The notes: a model not told the origin generated them from the sequence alone. Positions 49,065 through 58,366 are shown, counted from the first letter of the stretch. The stretch: DNA of 64,000 nucleotides from Achromobacter sp. HZ34 (GCF_002209485.1 NZ_NJIX01000004.1:496001-560000), one strand, 5' to 3'. A program made the numbers and translations.

Positions 49065-50126
49065 TCAATCCACCTTGATGTGGTTATCGTCGATCAACTT
49101 CTTGTAGACCTGCAGCTGCGACTTGGTCAGGTCGCCCAACTCCTTGGCTGACGAACCCCGCGGGAATGCTCCCTGGGCTGCCAGCTTTTGTTGCAGGTCG
49201 GGATTCGCCAGGGCTTTCTTGATGGCGGCGTTCAAGCGGTCCACGACGGGAGCCGGGGTCTTCTTGGGCGCGACGACCACGAACCAGGACTCGAAGGTGA
49301 AGGGCACGGAGCCTGATTCGGAAATGGTCTTCACACCGGGCAGGCTGGCCAGTTCCTTTTCCGAACAGACGCCGATCAGGTCCAGCTTCTTGCCGTCGAC
49401 CAGGCTCTTGACGGTGGGCACGGCTTCGAAGGCGGCCTGGACTTCTCCGGCCGCCACGCCCACCGCTGCCTGCGAGGCGCCCTTGTAAGGCACATGGACG
49501 ATGTCCAGGCCGTTACGCGCGGCGAACAGCGCCATGGCGATGTGCTGCGGGCTGCCGATGCCGCCCGAGCCGTAGTGCAGCTTGCCCGGCGCCGCGCGGG
49601 CGGCCGCGACCAGGTCGGCGGCGCTCTTGTAGTGCAGGCTGGGCGTGGTCACCAGCGCCCAGGCGAAGGTGGTCGCCAGGGATACCGGCGTGAAGTCACG
49701 CACCGGATCCCAGGGCATGGCGTTCTGCAGATTGGGCACCATGGTCAGGATGCTGTCGTTGAAGCCGCCTATGGTGTAGCCGTCCGGCGTGGCCTTGGAG
49801 ACGCGGTCCGCGCCGATGATGCCAGCGGCGCCCGGTTGGTTCTCGACCACCACCGCCACGCCCAGGTCCTTGGCCATCTCCTGGGCCACCAGCCTGGCGG
49901 CGTTGTCCACCGCGCTGCCAGCCGCCAGCGGCACGATCATGGTGATGGCATGGTCGGGGTAGGCGGCCTGCGCGGCTGCCGTGTAGCCGCCGGCCACCGC
50001 GCATGCGGCCAGCAGGGCGTGGCGCAGCGTGCGTGTCAGGACGCCTTTCACGGTCGGCCCCTGAGCCAGGGTTTGTGTCGATCCAGTTGTGGTTTTTACT
50101 GCCGGATTTTTCGTCCACGCTTTCAT
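49065..50126 (-). CDS. Bug-family tripartite tricarboxylate transporter substrate-binding protein
   Basis: A 353-residue periplasmic binding protein. ATG 50126 (MKAWTKNPAVKTTTGS) has GGGGAG 8 bp upstream. A long n-region precedes the signal core (HALLAACAVAGGYTAAAQA), then YPDHAITMIVPLAAGSAVDN, VVVENQPGAAGIIGAD, TPDGYTIG, IVHVPYKGASQAAVGVAAGE and VVVAPKKTPAPVVDRLN. It is last in a minus-strand operon after the amidohydrolase gene (13 bp gap) and the Ldh2 gene, so it probably delivers the compound those enzymes act on. Confidence 0.92.
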   Translation of the reverse strand: MKAWTKNPAVKTTTGSTQTLAQGPTVKGVLTRTLRHALLAACAVAGGYTAAAQAAYPDHAITMIVPLAAGSAVDNAARLVAQEMAKDLGVAVVVENQPGAAGIIGADRVSKATPDGYTIGGFNDSILTMVPNLQNAMPWDPVRDFTPVSLATTFAWALVTTPSLHYKSAADLVAAARAAPGKLHYGSGGIGSPQHIAMALFAARNGLDIVHVPYKGASQAAVGVAAGEVQAAFEAVPTVKSLVDGKKLDLIGVCSEKELASLPGVKTISESGSVPFTFESWFVVVAPKKTPAPVVDRLNAAIKKALANPDLQQKLAAQGAFPRGSSAKELGDLTKSQLQVYKKLIDDNHIKVD

Positions 50127-50139
50127 TTTCTGTCTCCCC

Positions 50140-51252
50140 TCAAAGTTCGATATTGAGTAGTTTTTTTGCGTTGCCGCTGAGGATCGCGGCACGGTGGGCA
50201 TTCGACATGGGCGTCGCCAGCACCTGGTCGACGGGATGCTGCTCCCAGGGAATGGGATGGTCGGTGCCCACCACGACCTGGCCGATGCCTACCTGAGAGA
50301 TCAGGAAGTTCAAGGCTTCGGGTGTGAACACCATGGCGTCGACGTAGATCTGGCGGATGTATTCCGACGGCTTTTTCCGCAGAACGATATCGGCGTTGCA
50401 GTTCGATGGCGATACGTAGCACGACCGATCCGAACGGGCGGCATACGTTCCCAGGTAGCCGCCACCATGCGCGGCCAGGATCTTCAGGCGCGGGAACTTG
50501 TCCAGCGTGCCCTCGAAGATCAGGTGTTCCAGCGCGATGGTGGTGTCCAGCGGATTGCCGATCACGTTGGACAGCCAGCCATTGCCCTGGAAGCGCTTGG
50601 CCAGTTCGGGCGTGCTTTGCGGATGGATGAACAGCGTGGTGTCCAGTTCCTGGGCCTTGGCCCAGACCGGATGGAAGCGCGGGTCGGAGAAGGACGCGCC
50701 GGCCACGCTGCCGCCGATGGCGGCGCCGCGCAAGCCCAGGGTCTTGACGGCATGCTCCAGTTGCTCGACCGCCAGGTCCGGGAACTGCAGAGACAGCGAG
50801 GCGAAGGCGGCGAAACGTCCAGGATAGGCGTGCGACAGTTCGGCGAACTTCTCGTTGTGGATCTTGCAGATCGCCGCGGCCGTCTCCTTGTCCTTGCCAT
50901 ACCAGAACGGGTTGATGGACAGCACTTCCATGTCCACCCCCATGGCATCCATCGCCGCCAGGCGGCCCGCCACGGCGGCCTTGTCGTCGACGGGAATGAA
51001 GTGCTCCTGCACGCCGCGCACCGGTGGCAATACCTTCTTGGCATCGTCACCCATGAGGTCGATGGCCTCCTGGAAATAGCAGTGCGCGTGCGTGTCCAGG
51101 ACCTTGACGCGCTTGCCGTCCATCACCAGGGCGGGCGGTTTTTTTGCCGCGCCCGCCTGGCCTGCCGCGCGTGCCGCATCCAGCAGTCCGCAACTGCAGA
51201 ACATGATGCCGGCGCTGGCGGCGCCGTTCAGAAATCCTCTGCGCGATACCAT
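50140..51252 (-). CDS. Tat-exported amidohydrolase of the ACMSD/decarboxylase-like family
   Basis: A 370-residue amidohydrolase_2 enzyme. It starts with a twin-arginine signal (MVSRRGFLNGAASAGIMFCS) and so should act in the periplasm. TIM-barrel metal residues: VLDTHAHCYF (HxH), FIHPQSTPEL (His), ILAAHGGGYLG (His) and VVVGTDHPIPWE (Asp). Relatives include 2-amino-3-carboxymuconate semialdehyde decarboxylase and other aromatic-acid decarboxylases or lactonases; the substrate here is not readable. It lies 68 bp downstream of the Ldh2 gene and 13 bp upstream of Bug. Confidence 0.88.
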   Translation of the reverse strand: MVSRRGFLNGAASAGIMFCSCGLLDAARAAGQAGAAKKPPALVMDGKRVKVLDTHAHCYFQEAIDLMGDDAKKVLPPVRGVQEHFIPVDDKAAVAGRLAAMDAMGVDMEVLSINPFWYGKDKETAAAICKIHNEKFAELSHAYPGRFAAFASLSLQFPDLAVEQLEHAVKTLGLRGAAIGGSVAGASFSDPRFHPVWAKAQELDTTLFIHPQSTPELAKRFQGNGWLSNVIGNPLDTTIALEHLIFEGTLDKFPRLKILAAHGGGYLGTYAARSDRSCYVSPSNCNADIVLRKKPSEYIRQIYVDAMVFTPEALNFLISQVGIGQVVVGTDHPIPWEQHPVDQVLATPMSNAHRAAILSGNAKKLLNIEL

Positions 51253-51320
51253 CTGTGTCTCCTCTCTTCGTTGTTGTTATTGCGCCGCCGCCGGTCTTGG
51301 TGCCAGGGCTGGGGCTGGCA

Positions 51321-52406
51321 TTACACGATCGGGTCCACCCCCACGCTGCGTGCCAAGGTGTCCAGGGCCGCGATCAGCTCCGCGTGCAGGGGCACGCCGT
51401 GGGTGACGCGGTCTTCGTACGTGATGGCGGATTGCTCGCCGGGCAGGCGTATTTCCTGCGCCCCGGGCAGCAATTCCGATGATTTCATCTGCGCCCAGAT
51501 GTCGTCGATGCAGGCCTCGAACTGGGCCAGCGGCATGAAGGCGGTGACGTCGATGGCGGCCACGGCCTGACCCGTGTTGGTGACGCTCTGGTAGTCCTTG
51601 TTGAAGTCGACCACGTCGCGGCCGAAGGCGGCGCCGTTCAGCGTGCCCGCCAGCACGCCGAACATCAGCGCCAGGCCATAACCCTTGGCACCGCCGATGG
51701 GCAGCAGAAAGCCTTCGTCCGATCGCTTGGGGTCCAGCAGGGGCTTGCCGTCGCGGCCCACCATCCAGCCTTCCGGCATGGCCTGGCCTCGTTGGGCCAG
51801 CGCCTTGACCTTGCCGTAGGCGGCCGTGGTGGTGGCCATGTCCAGCACGATGGGCGGACGGCTGGCGGCGGGTACGGCAACGGCGATGGGGTTGGTCGAC
51901 AGCAGCATGTCGATGCCCCCCCAGGGCGGCATGTGGTTGGCGCTGCCCACGGCCATGTAGATGCCTATCATCCCGTGTTCGAGCGGCATGCGGGCATACA
52001 GGCCGGCCGGGCCGGCGTGGTTGCTGTGGCGGGTGCCCACCCAGCCTATGCCGGAGCGGCGCGCCTTGTCTATGGCCAGGTCGGTAGCGCGCTTCATCAC
52101 CAGGTGGCCCATGGCGTTGTCGCCGTCGAGCAGGGCGGTGGCGGCGCGCTCTTCCACGACGCGCATGTCGGGGTGCAGGTTGATGCCGCCGGCGCGGATG
52201 CGTTTTACATAGGCGGGCAGGCGGAACACGCCATGGGCATCGGCCCCGCGCGCATCGGCCTGCGCCATGATGGTGCCGACGGTCGCCGCGTCGGCGGCGG
52301 GCATGCCGACGGCGCCCAGGACGCCGGCAATGAAGCGCTGGAGGTCGGCGATGGGAATGGAGGTGGAACGGGTGGCGTGCGAGCGTTCGGCGTTCGAGGC
52401 AGTCAT
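51321..52406 (-). CDS. Malate/L-lactate dehydrogenase (Ldh2/MdhD) family oxidoreductase
   Basis: NAD(P)-dependent 2-hydroxyacid dehydrogenase of the non-Rossmann type-2 family, 361 residues. Conserved parts: ADARGADAHGVFRLPAYVKR, ARRSGIGWVGTRHSNHAGPA, GLYARMPLEHGMIGI, STNPIAVAVPAAS, IVLDMATTTAAYGKV and GGAKGYGLALMFGVLAG. I chose ATG 52406 (MTASNAERSHATRS); ATG 52454 would add 16 unconserved residues, and neither has a good ribosome site. First structural gene of the catabolic set, preceded on the same strand by a LysR gene. Confidence 0.9.
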   Translation of the reverse strand: MTASNAERSHATRSTSIPIADLQRFIAGVLGAVGMPAADAATVGTIMAQADARGADAHGVFRLPAYVKRIRAGGINLHPDMRVVEERAATALLDGDNAMGHLVMKRATDLAIDKARRSGIGWVGTRHSNHAGPAGLYARMPLEHGMIGIYMAVGSANHMPPWGGIDMLLSTNPIAVAVPAASRPPIVLDMATTTAAYGKVKALAQRGQAMPEGWMVGRDGKPLLDPKRSDEGFLLPIGGAKGYGLALMFGVLAGTLNGAAFGRDVVDFNKDYQSVTNTGQAVAAIDVTAFMPLAQFEACIDDIWAQMKSSELLPGAQEIRLPGEQSAITYEDRVTHGVPLHAELIAALDTLARSVGVDPIV

Positions 52407-52611
52407 CTTCGTAGCGTGTTCGGGGCCTGATCGTGGCAAAGGGGTCCGCGTCATGGCGCCGCCTGTCTCCCATGGCGCTATGGATGGAACGAGCGCTTCA
52501 TCGGCGGGTAGCGGCGCGCGAGGGCGCGGCCCGGATGTGATTCATCCGGTGCGTGGGAAGTATAGGAAGCGGGTGCGCGTAGAACTAATACCGTTTCCAC
52601 GCGGAGCCATA

Positions 52612-53550
52612 TCATTTTGATCTGGCTGAGGTCCTGCCAGGCGCTTTGCCCAGGTTGAATACCCGCATCCGGTTGAGCCGCGCCAGTTCGGCCAGCACGA
52701 TCTCCCGCAGCGCCGCCACGGCGGTGCTGGGCGTGGCCTCGATACGGGTGGCCATCATCAGCTGGCGGTTCAGCTGGACGCCGGACACCTCGGTCAGGGT
52801 GATGGCGGCGTCATGGCGGGGTTCCTTGAACATCGACACCGGCATCAGCGCGCACCAGTCGCCGGTGCGCACGAGTTCGCGGATGGCATCGACGGAGTCG
52901 ATTTCAGAATGGATGTTCAGATGCACGCCCATCGGCTGCAGCTGGCGTTCGACCACGGTGCGGTGCAGCGTGGTCATCAGCAGGGGCAGGCGCGCCAGCT
53001 CGGCTAGTGAAATGATGGGGTCGATCTTCATGGACGCGGGCGACGCCAGGGCGAAGGGCTCGCCTACCAGGGGATGCAGGGCCAGGGGACGGCCCGCGCT
53101 GGCGCCCATGCTGGTGATGATGGCCATGTCCACCATGCCTTTTTCCAGCATGTCCAGCAGTTCAGGGGTGAAGGCTTCGCGCACGGTCAGCCGCATCTCG
53201 TCCAGCGTGCGGTGGCAGCGCTCGAACAGGCCCGGCACCAGCACGCGCGACAGGGTGGGCGACACGCCCAGTACCACCCGGCTGCCGGTTTCCGCCGGCC
53301 CGGCCAGCTGGCGCTTCACGCGCTGGGCTTCGTCCAGCATGCGCTGCGCGGCTTCATACAGCGTCACGCCGGCCTGCGTCAGGCGCACGCCGCGTGCGGT
53401 GCGCTGCAGCAGGGGTACGCCCATTTCCTCTTCCAGCGCGCGCATCTGCCGGCTGAGCGCCGGCTGGGCGATGGCGATGGCCTCGGCGGCGGCGGTCAGG
53501 CTGCCCGCGTCGGCTATCGCCACGAAGTATTTCAAAGTTCGAAGATTCAC
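52612..53550 (-). CDS. LysR-family regulator, Nac/Cbl-like, for the dehydrogenase-amidohydrolase set
   Basis: A 312-residue regulator starting at GTG 53550 (MNLRTLKYFVAIADAGSLTA). Helix-turn-helix: GSLTAAAEAIAIAQPALSRQ, then LEEEMGVPLLQRTARG. Effector domain: RVVLGVSPTLSRVLVPGLFE; HPLVGEPFALASPAS. GAAGG lies upstream of the GTG. It is transcribed towards the dehydrogenase gene (205 bp gap) and diverges from the cupin gene (188 bp), so it may control both. Effector unknown. Confidence 0.9.
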   Translation of the reverse strand: MNLRTLKYFVAIADAGSLTAAAEAIAIAQPALSRQMRALEEEMGVPLLQRTARGVRLTQAGVTLYEAAQRMLDEAQRVKRQLAGPAETGSRVVLGVSPTLSRVLVPGLFERCHRTLDEMRLTVREAFTPELLDMLEKGMVDMAIITSMGASAGRPLALHPLVGEPFALASPASMKIDPIISLAELARLPLLMTTLHRTVVERQLQPMGVHLNIHSEIDSVDAIRELVRTGDWCALMPVSMFKEPRHDAAITLTEVSGVQLNRQLMMATRIEATPSTAVAALREIVLAELARLNRMRVFNLGKAPGRTSARSK

Positions 53551-53738
53551 CGCCGTTCGCCTTCAAAGTCCATCGCAGAATGATATACCTGCCGGCCCAT
53601 TCGGCATTGGACGGTGGCGCCGGCCGCTGTCTAGACTTTCATGTTTTGCGGTGGCGAAGCATGTGGATGGCAGCCGCGTCATTCCAAAGCCCATCGTCCC
53701 GACCCGCAAGTCCCAAGAATCGTCCAGGAGCAGACCGC

Positions 53739-54176
53739 ATGACCAGTACCGCCCAAGCACCGGCCCCGGCGCCGACCGGCCTCAAGCCGCAGATCTTTCA
53801 TCCGGACCAGATGAAGGCCTACGAGCGCGGCGGCGGCGCCCGCACCATTCCCCTGGCCAGCGCCTCCAAGGGCGCCGAAGCCTTCATCAACGGCATCACG
53901 GAATTCGGCCCGGGCGCCAGGATTCCCTTCCACTTCCACAACTGCGAAGAGAGCGTGATGCTGCTGGAAGGTGACGCCATGTTCGACATCGATGGCCAGG
54001 AATTCCACCTCAAGCCCATGGACACCACCTGGATTCCCGCCGGCGTGCCACATCGCTTCCGCAATCTGTCCGACACCCAGGGAATGAAGATCCTGTGGAT
54101 CTACGGGTCGGTCAACGCCACCCGCACCCTGGTGGAAACCGGGGAAACGCGGTCGATCACGGCGGAACACAAGTAA
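53739..54176 (+). CDS. Cupin-domain protein
   Basis: A 145-residue single-domain cupin. Metal-binding motif 1 is PFHFHNCEESVMLLEGDAMF (two His and Glu) and motif 2 is PAGVPHRFRN (His). ATG 53739 has AGGAG 8 bp upstream; the first 15 residues are Ala/Pro-rich. Small cupins of this kind occur in catabolic clusters as dioxygenases, isomerases or unknown enzymes. It diverges from the LysR gene and probably belongs to the same regulon. Confidence 0.88.
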   Translation: MTSTAQAPAPAPTGLKPQIFHPDQMKAYERGGGARTIPLASASKGAEAFINGITEFGPGARIPFHFHNCEESVMLLEGDAMFDIDGQEFHLKPMDTTWIPAGVPHRFRNLSDTQGMKILWIYGSVNATRTLVETGETRSITAEHK

Positions 54177-54375
54177 GCGGCTCGGCCGAGATGCCCGGCT
54201 CCTTGGCCTGCCGGCCCAGCCCGGGCCGGGCCGGCAGGCCAGTCCTGTAACCTTGCCGTCCGGTTCCCGCGACAGCCCATGCCGCCTGGAACCTGCTACC
54301 CTTTCCTGCTGGCATGCCGGGGGCAGGATGCCCCTCTTCCAGGCATGGGTGCGCGACGGCGCGGGAGCAGTGAGC

Positions 54376-57300
54376 ATGGCGGCAGCATCGGACTTTCCCA
54401 TCGTGGGTATAGGCGCGTCTGCCGGCGCGGTGGAAGCCCTGGCGGGATTCTTTCGCGGTGTGCCGGACAAGCCGGGCTTTGCCTGTGTGATCGTCACGCA
54501 CCTGAGCACCGATCGCAAAAGCATGCTGCCGGAGATCGTCTCCCGCTACACCTCGATGAATGTGGTGGCGCTGGAGGGGCTCACGCCTGTGGAAGCGAAT
54601 TGCGTCTACCTGCTGCCGGCCGCCGCCGTGGTGGATATCAAGAAGCGGGTGCTATCGCTCGATGAGGTCGATGCCGCACATCCGGAACGCCGTCCGGTAG
54701 ACCTGTTTTTCAGCGCGCTGGCCGAGGACATCGGTGAACTGGCCGCCGGCGTTGTCCTGTCCGGCGGCGATTCCGACGGCACCTTGGGCATCAAGGCCAT
54801 CAAGAAGCGCGGCGGGCTGACCTTGGCGCAGACCGCCGATGCCTTCGGGCCGCAGCATACGCACATGCCGGACAGCGCGATCGGCACCGGCATCGTCGAT
54901 TTCGCCATCCCCGTGGAACAGATGGGCGCGAAACTGACCAGCTTCGCCAAGGGCCTCTTCTTGCTGGATGGCCTGGCCAGGACCGACCTCGCGCGCGCCA
55001 ATGACCGCAAGCTGGATGACGCACGCGAAAGCATCTACGCGCTGTTGCGCGCGCAGACGGGCCATGATTTCAGCGGCTACAAGGTCAACACCTTCCTGCG
55101 GCGCGTGCAGCGGCGCATGCAGGTCCTGGAAATCGACGAGCCCGATGTCTACGTTACGCGGCTGGGCGCTGATACGGAGGAGGTAGCCGCGCTGTTTCGC
55201 GATCTGTTGATCAACGTCACCAGCTTCTTTCGCGACGCGCAGGCCTTCAAGACGCTGGCCGATACCATCCTGCCCAAGCTGATCGATGGACGCGGCCCCC
55301 GCGACACGATAAGAGTGTGGGTGCCCGGGTGCGCGACGGGAGAGGAGGTGTACTCCGTGGCCATGCTGATGCGTGAGTGTCTGCACGAGCTCGACCAGGC
55401 GCCCCGCGTGCAGATCTTCGCAACCGACATCGATGACAGCGCGCTTTCCGTGGCCCGTACCGCGCGTTATCCGCTGGCCTTGCTGGAAGGTGTTTCCGAG
55501 GCGCGGCGCGAGCGCTTCTTCGTGCACGACCGCAGCAGCTATGTCGTCAGCAAGGAGGTGCGCGATCTGTGTGTGTTCTCGCCGCACAGCGTGATACGCG
55601 ATCCGCCATTCTCGCGCATCGACCTGGTTTCCTGCCGCAACCTGCTGATCTACCTGGGCCAGGAAATCCAGCGTCAGGTCATCCCCATCTTCCATTACGC
55701 CTTGCGGCCGGGCGGCTATCTATTCCTGGGCACGTCGGAGAACGTCAGCCAGTTCGACGAGCTGTTCGTGCCGGTGGAAAAGAAGCAGCGCATTTTCCAG
55801 CGCCGCGACGTGGGGGCGGCGCCATTGCGCATGCCTTTGTCCCTGGCGTCGACGCGCATCGGCCATATCGCCACGCTGGCATCGAACCGTCCCACCCTGG
55901 GCGGCGGCGCGCTGCGCCATGCCGTGGACAACCACATGCTGGAACGGTTCACGCCGCCGCACGTGCTGACCACACGCGAAGGCGATGTCGTGTATTACTC
56001 ATCGCGCACCGGCAAGTATCTGGAGGCCGCGCCCGGCATCCCTACCCGTCAGTTGTTCGCCATGGCCCGCAAGGGCCTGGGGCTGGACCTGCGTTCGGTG
56101 TTTCGCGAAGCGGTGGAGTCGGGGCGGCCGGTCACCCGGGCGGGCGTCGCCATCGAGGGCGAGGAGGGCCGCGTGCAGGTCATCAGCCTGACCGTGGAGC
56201 CCTTGCCGGAGCAGTCGCCGGGGGATCGCATGTACCTGGTGGTCTTCACGGACCAGGGCCCGGTGCTGAACCGCGACGAAGCCAGGCTGCGCGCGCAGGT
56301 CATGCAGGACGGCACGACGCTGCAGATCGAGAAGGAGCTGCGCGATACGCGCGAGCGCCTGCAGTCGATGATCGAGGAGTACGAGACCGCGCTGGAGGAG
56401 CTGAAATCCTCCAATGAAAAACTGGTCTCGGTGAATGAAGAACTGCAATCCAGTGAGGAAATGGAGGCGTCCAAGGAAAAACTGGTTTCCTTGAACGAGG
56501 AGCTGCATACGGTCAATACCGAGCTTAGCGGCAAGATCGAGGAATTGGACCGCGGCAATGGCGATCTGCAGAACCTGCTGGAGAGTACCTCGGTTGCCAC
56601 GATTTTCCTCGATCGCAAGCTGCTGATCCGATCTTTCACCCCGGCCGTGGTCGATATCTTCAATATCCGCCCGATCGATCGCGGCCGTCCGCTGGCCGAC
56701 CTGGTCAGCCGGCTCGAACTGCCCGGGCTGGAAGAAAACATTGCCAGCGTCTTCAGCAGCGGCGAGCCGATGGAATGCAAGGTGGTGAGCAAGGAGATGG
56801 GCAAAGGAATGGGTACGAGCCTTCGCGCCCATTTCCTGGTGCGCCTGGCGCCTTATCTGAATGTGGAAGGGCAGACCGAGGGCGTAGTCATTGCTTTCAT
56901 TGACATCACCGGCATGATTCAAGCTGAACAACGGCAGGATGTGCTGATCGGTGAATTGCAGCTCCGCACGCGTAATCTGCTGGCGGTCATTCAGTCCATC
57001 GCGCAGCAGACGTTGCCGGCGGATCCCGCCGTGCAGACCTTCCACGACCGGCTGTCGGCCCTGGGGCGTTTGCAGGGCCTGGTGGGCCAAGCGGACGGCA
57101 ATCTGGTCAGTCTGGACGCAATTGTCAGGCTGGAATTCAGTGCGCTGGGCATGGCCGACAACAGCCGTATCTCGATCGCGGGGCCGGTGGTTCTCCTTGG
57201 CGTGGGCAATTGCCAGACTATCGCCCTGGCCTTGCATGAGTTGGCGACCAATGCGGTGAAATACGGCGCGCTGAAGGATGATGACGCCAGCCTGGATGTG

Positions 57301-57540
57301 AGATGGACAGTCGAGTCCGCGCCAGAGCGGGGCGAGTTCCTGGCCATAGACTGGATCGAGCAGGGCGTGAAGCGCATACCCGATTCGAGCAAGGTCGGTT
57401 TCGGCCGGCAGTTGATCGAAAAGGCATTGAAATACACACTCAGGGCCCGAACCGAACTCCGCTTCAATCTGGACGGTATCTCATGCAGGATAGAGATTCC
57501 GCTGCCGGTGGCACCGAGCGCATCGACGCTGGCATTGTAG
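54376..57540 (+). CDS. CheB-CheR-PAS-HWE histidine kinase fusion with altered H-box
   Basis: A 1054-residue signalling protein. Order: CheB methylesterase (about 8-190; S15 in GIGASAGAV, H42 in VTHLSTD, D134 in GDSDGTLG), CheR methyltransferase (about 210-480; SAM loop VWVPGCATGEEVYS near 314-327), PAS-like region, coiled coil (EELKSSNEKLVSVNEELQSS), second PAS (VATIFLDRKLLIRSFTPAVV) and an HWE kinase C-terminus (HELATNAVKYGAL; AIDWIEQG; GFGRQLIEKAL). In the H-box GELQLRTRNLLAVIQS the phosphoacceptor His of the usual LQHRTRN is Leu863 (codon CTC at 56962-56964). ATG 54376 has GGGAG 8 bp upstream. No chemotaxis genes are nearby. Confidence 0.92.
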   Translation: MAAASDFPIVGIGASAGAVEALAGFFRGVPDKPGFACVIVTHLSTDRKSMLPEIVSRYTSMNVVALEGLTPVEANCVYLLPAAAVVDIKKRVLSLDEVDAAHPERRPVDLFFSALAEDIGELAAGVVLSGGDSDGTLGIKAIKKRGGLTLAQTADAFGPQHTHMPDSAIGTGIVDFAIPVEQMGAKLTSFAKGLFLLDGLARTDLARANDRKLDDARESIYALLRAQTGHDFSGYKVNTFLRRVQRRMQVLEIDEPDVYVTRLGADTEEVAALFRDLLINVTSFFRDAQAFKTLADTILPKLIDGRGPRDTIRVWVPGCATGEEVYSVAMLMRECLHELDQAPRVQIFATDIDDSALSVARTARYPLALLEGVSEARRERFFVHDRSSYVVSKEVRDLCVFSPHSVIRDPPFSRIDLVSCRNLLIYLGQEIQRQVIPIFHYALRPGGYLFLGTSENVSQFDELFVPVEKKQRIFQRRDVGAAPLRMPLSLASTRIGHIATLASNRPTLGGGALRHAVDNHMLERFTPPHVLTTREGDVVYYSSRTGKYLEAAPGIPTRQLFAMARKGLGLDLRSVFREAVESGRPVTRAGVAIEGEEGRVQVISLTVEPLPEQSPGDRMYLVVFTDQGPVLNRDEARLRAQVMQDGTTLQIEKELRDTRERLQSMIEEYETALEELKSSNEKLVSVNEELQSSEEMEASKEKLVSLNEELHTVNTELSGKIEELDRGNGDLQNLLESTSVATIFLDRKLLIRSFTPAVVDIFNIRPIDRGRPLADLVSRLELPGLEENIASVFSSGEPMECKVVSKEMGKGMGTSLRAHFLVRLAPYLNVEGQTEGVVIAFIDITGMIQAEQRQDVLIGELQLRTRNLLAVIQSIAQQTLPADPAVQTFHDRLSALGRLQGLVGQADGNLVSLDAIVRLEFSALGMADNSRISIAGPVVLLGVGNCQTIALALHELATNAVKYGALKDDDASLDVRWTVESAPERGEFLAIDWIEQGVKRIPDSSKVGFGRQLIEKALKYTLRARTELRFNLDGISCRIEIPLPVAPSASTLAL

Positions 57541-57809
57541 ACGTCAACCTGGATGGCGAGACCTCCGTTCCCGTGGCGGACGCGCTCGCGCAAAGGCCTA
57601 TCTTTTTCCTCTTCGCCACCGGCTATGGCGGCGCGGCGTTGGGGGATGACTATGGGCACTATCCCCCTGTCAAAAACCCTGCGACCCCAATGACCTGTTC
57701 CAGCGTTGGGCGACAGGCGCCCAGGCGGGTTCCAAGCGGCTCACACTCGCTCACTGCTGCGTATTTCCGCAATGCGGTTTGCAATTGCGCAGAGAATAAG
57801 AAAAAATGA
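57483..57809 (+). pseudogene. Remnant of a receiver-domain response regulator
   Basis: In another frame that overlaps the kinase 3' end, a stretch reads DAGIVDVNLDGETSVPVADA, then FFLFATGYGGAALGDDY and PPVKNPATP. This matches the second half of the single-domain receivers that usually follow HWE kinases (phospho-Asp strand DVNLDGE, FATGYG switch, and KNP in place of the KPF lysine loop). The first half with the acidic pocket is missing, and the tail after about 57690 is unrelated. The kinase C-terminus is intact, so a deletion has joined its end to the middle of the receiver gene. Product unlikely to work. Confidence 0.65.
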
Positions 57810-57826
57810 GAGCGGTTCTCATTATC
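57808..57826 (+). promoter_or_regulatory. Fur-box-like operator of the second sigma gene
   Basis: GAGAGCGGTTCTCATTATC matches the 19-bp Fur consensus at 13 positions, including the full right half TCATTATC. It ends 3 bp before the preferred sigma start (57830) and covers an upstream ATG at 57806, which argues against that ATG as the start. Confidence 0.6.
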
Positions 57827-57829
57827 GTT

Positions 57830-58366
57830 ATGCGGCTGGCCGCCGCTGGACAGCTCGTGACCGTTCTCGATCCCATCTCCGCACATACGGTGCAATCCCT
57901 GTACGTCCACCACCACGGCTGGCTGCGTGGCTGGCTGCAGCGCAAGCTTGGCGATGCCTGCGAGGCCGCCGACCTGGCCCATGACACTTTCGTGCGCCTG
58001 ATGGGATCGCGCCGGCTGGCCACGCTGAATGACGAACCGCGCGCCCTGATCACCCATATCGCCAAGGGCTTGCTGGTCGATCACTGGCGCCGCCGCCAGG
58101 TGCAGCAGGCCTATCTGGAGACCCTGGCGCAACTGCCGGAGCCGCTGGCGCCGTCCCCGGAAACGGAACTGATCGTGGTGGAGACGCTGCTGCGTATCGA
58201 CGCCATGCTGCGGGGACTGTCGGCGCGTACACGTCAGGCCTTCCTGATGGCGCAACTCGACGGGCTGACCTTGCAGCAGATCGCGGAACGTACCGGCTGC
58301 ACGCTGATCACCGTGCGCCGCGACATCCAGCGGGCCCTGGTGGCCTGCATGGCGTTGGCGGAGTGA
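57830..58366 (+). CDS. ECF RNA polymerase sigma factor, FecI-type (second copy)
   Basis: A 178-residue sigma factor. Region 2: LYVHHHGWLRGWLQRKLG, EAADLAHDTFVRLMG, PRALITHIAKGLLVDHWRRR. Region 4: DAMLRGLSARTRQAFLMAQL, LQQIAERTGCTLITVRRDIQ. ATG 57830 is preferred because the in-frame ATG at 57806 lies within the Fur-like site; alignment with the sigma at 3462-4007 supports the shorter form, and GTG 57857 is also possible. fecR follows after 33 bp and the receptor after it, the mirror of the first cassette. Confidence 0.92.
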   Translation: MRLAAAGQLVTVLDPISAHTVQSLYVHHHGWLRGWLQRKLGDACEAADLAHDTFVRLMGSRRLATLNDEPRALITHIAKGLLVDHWRRRQVQQAYLETLAQLPEPLAPSPETELIVVETLLRIDAMLRGLSARTRQAFLMAQLDGLTLQQIAERTGCTLITVRRDIQRALVACMALAE

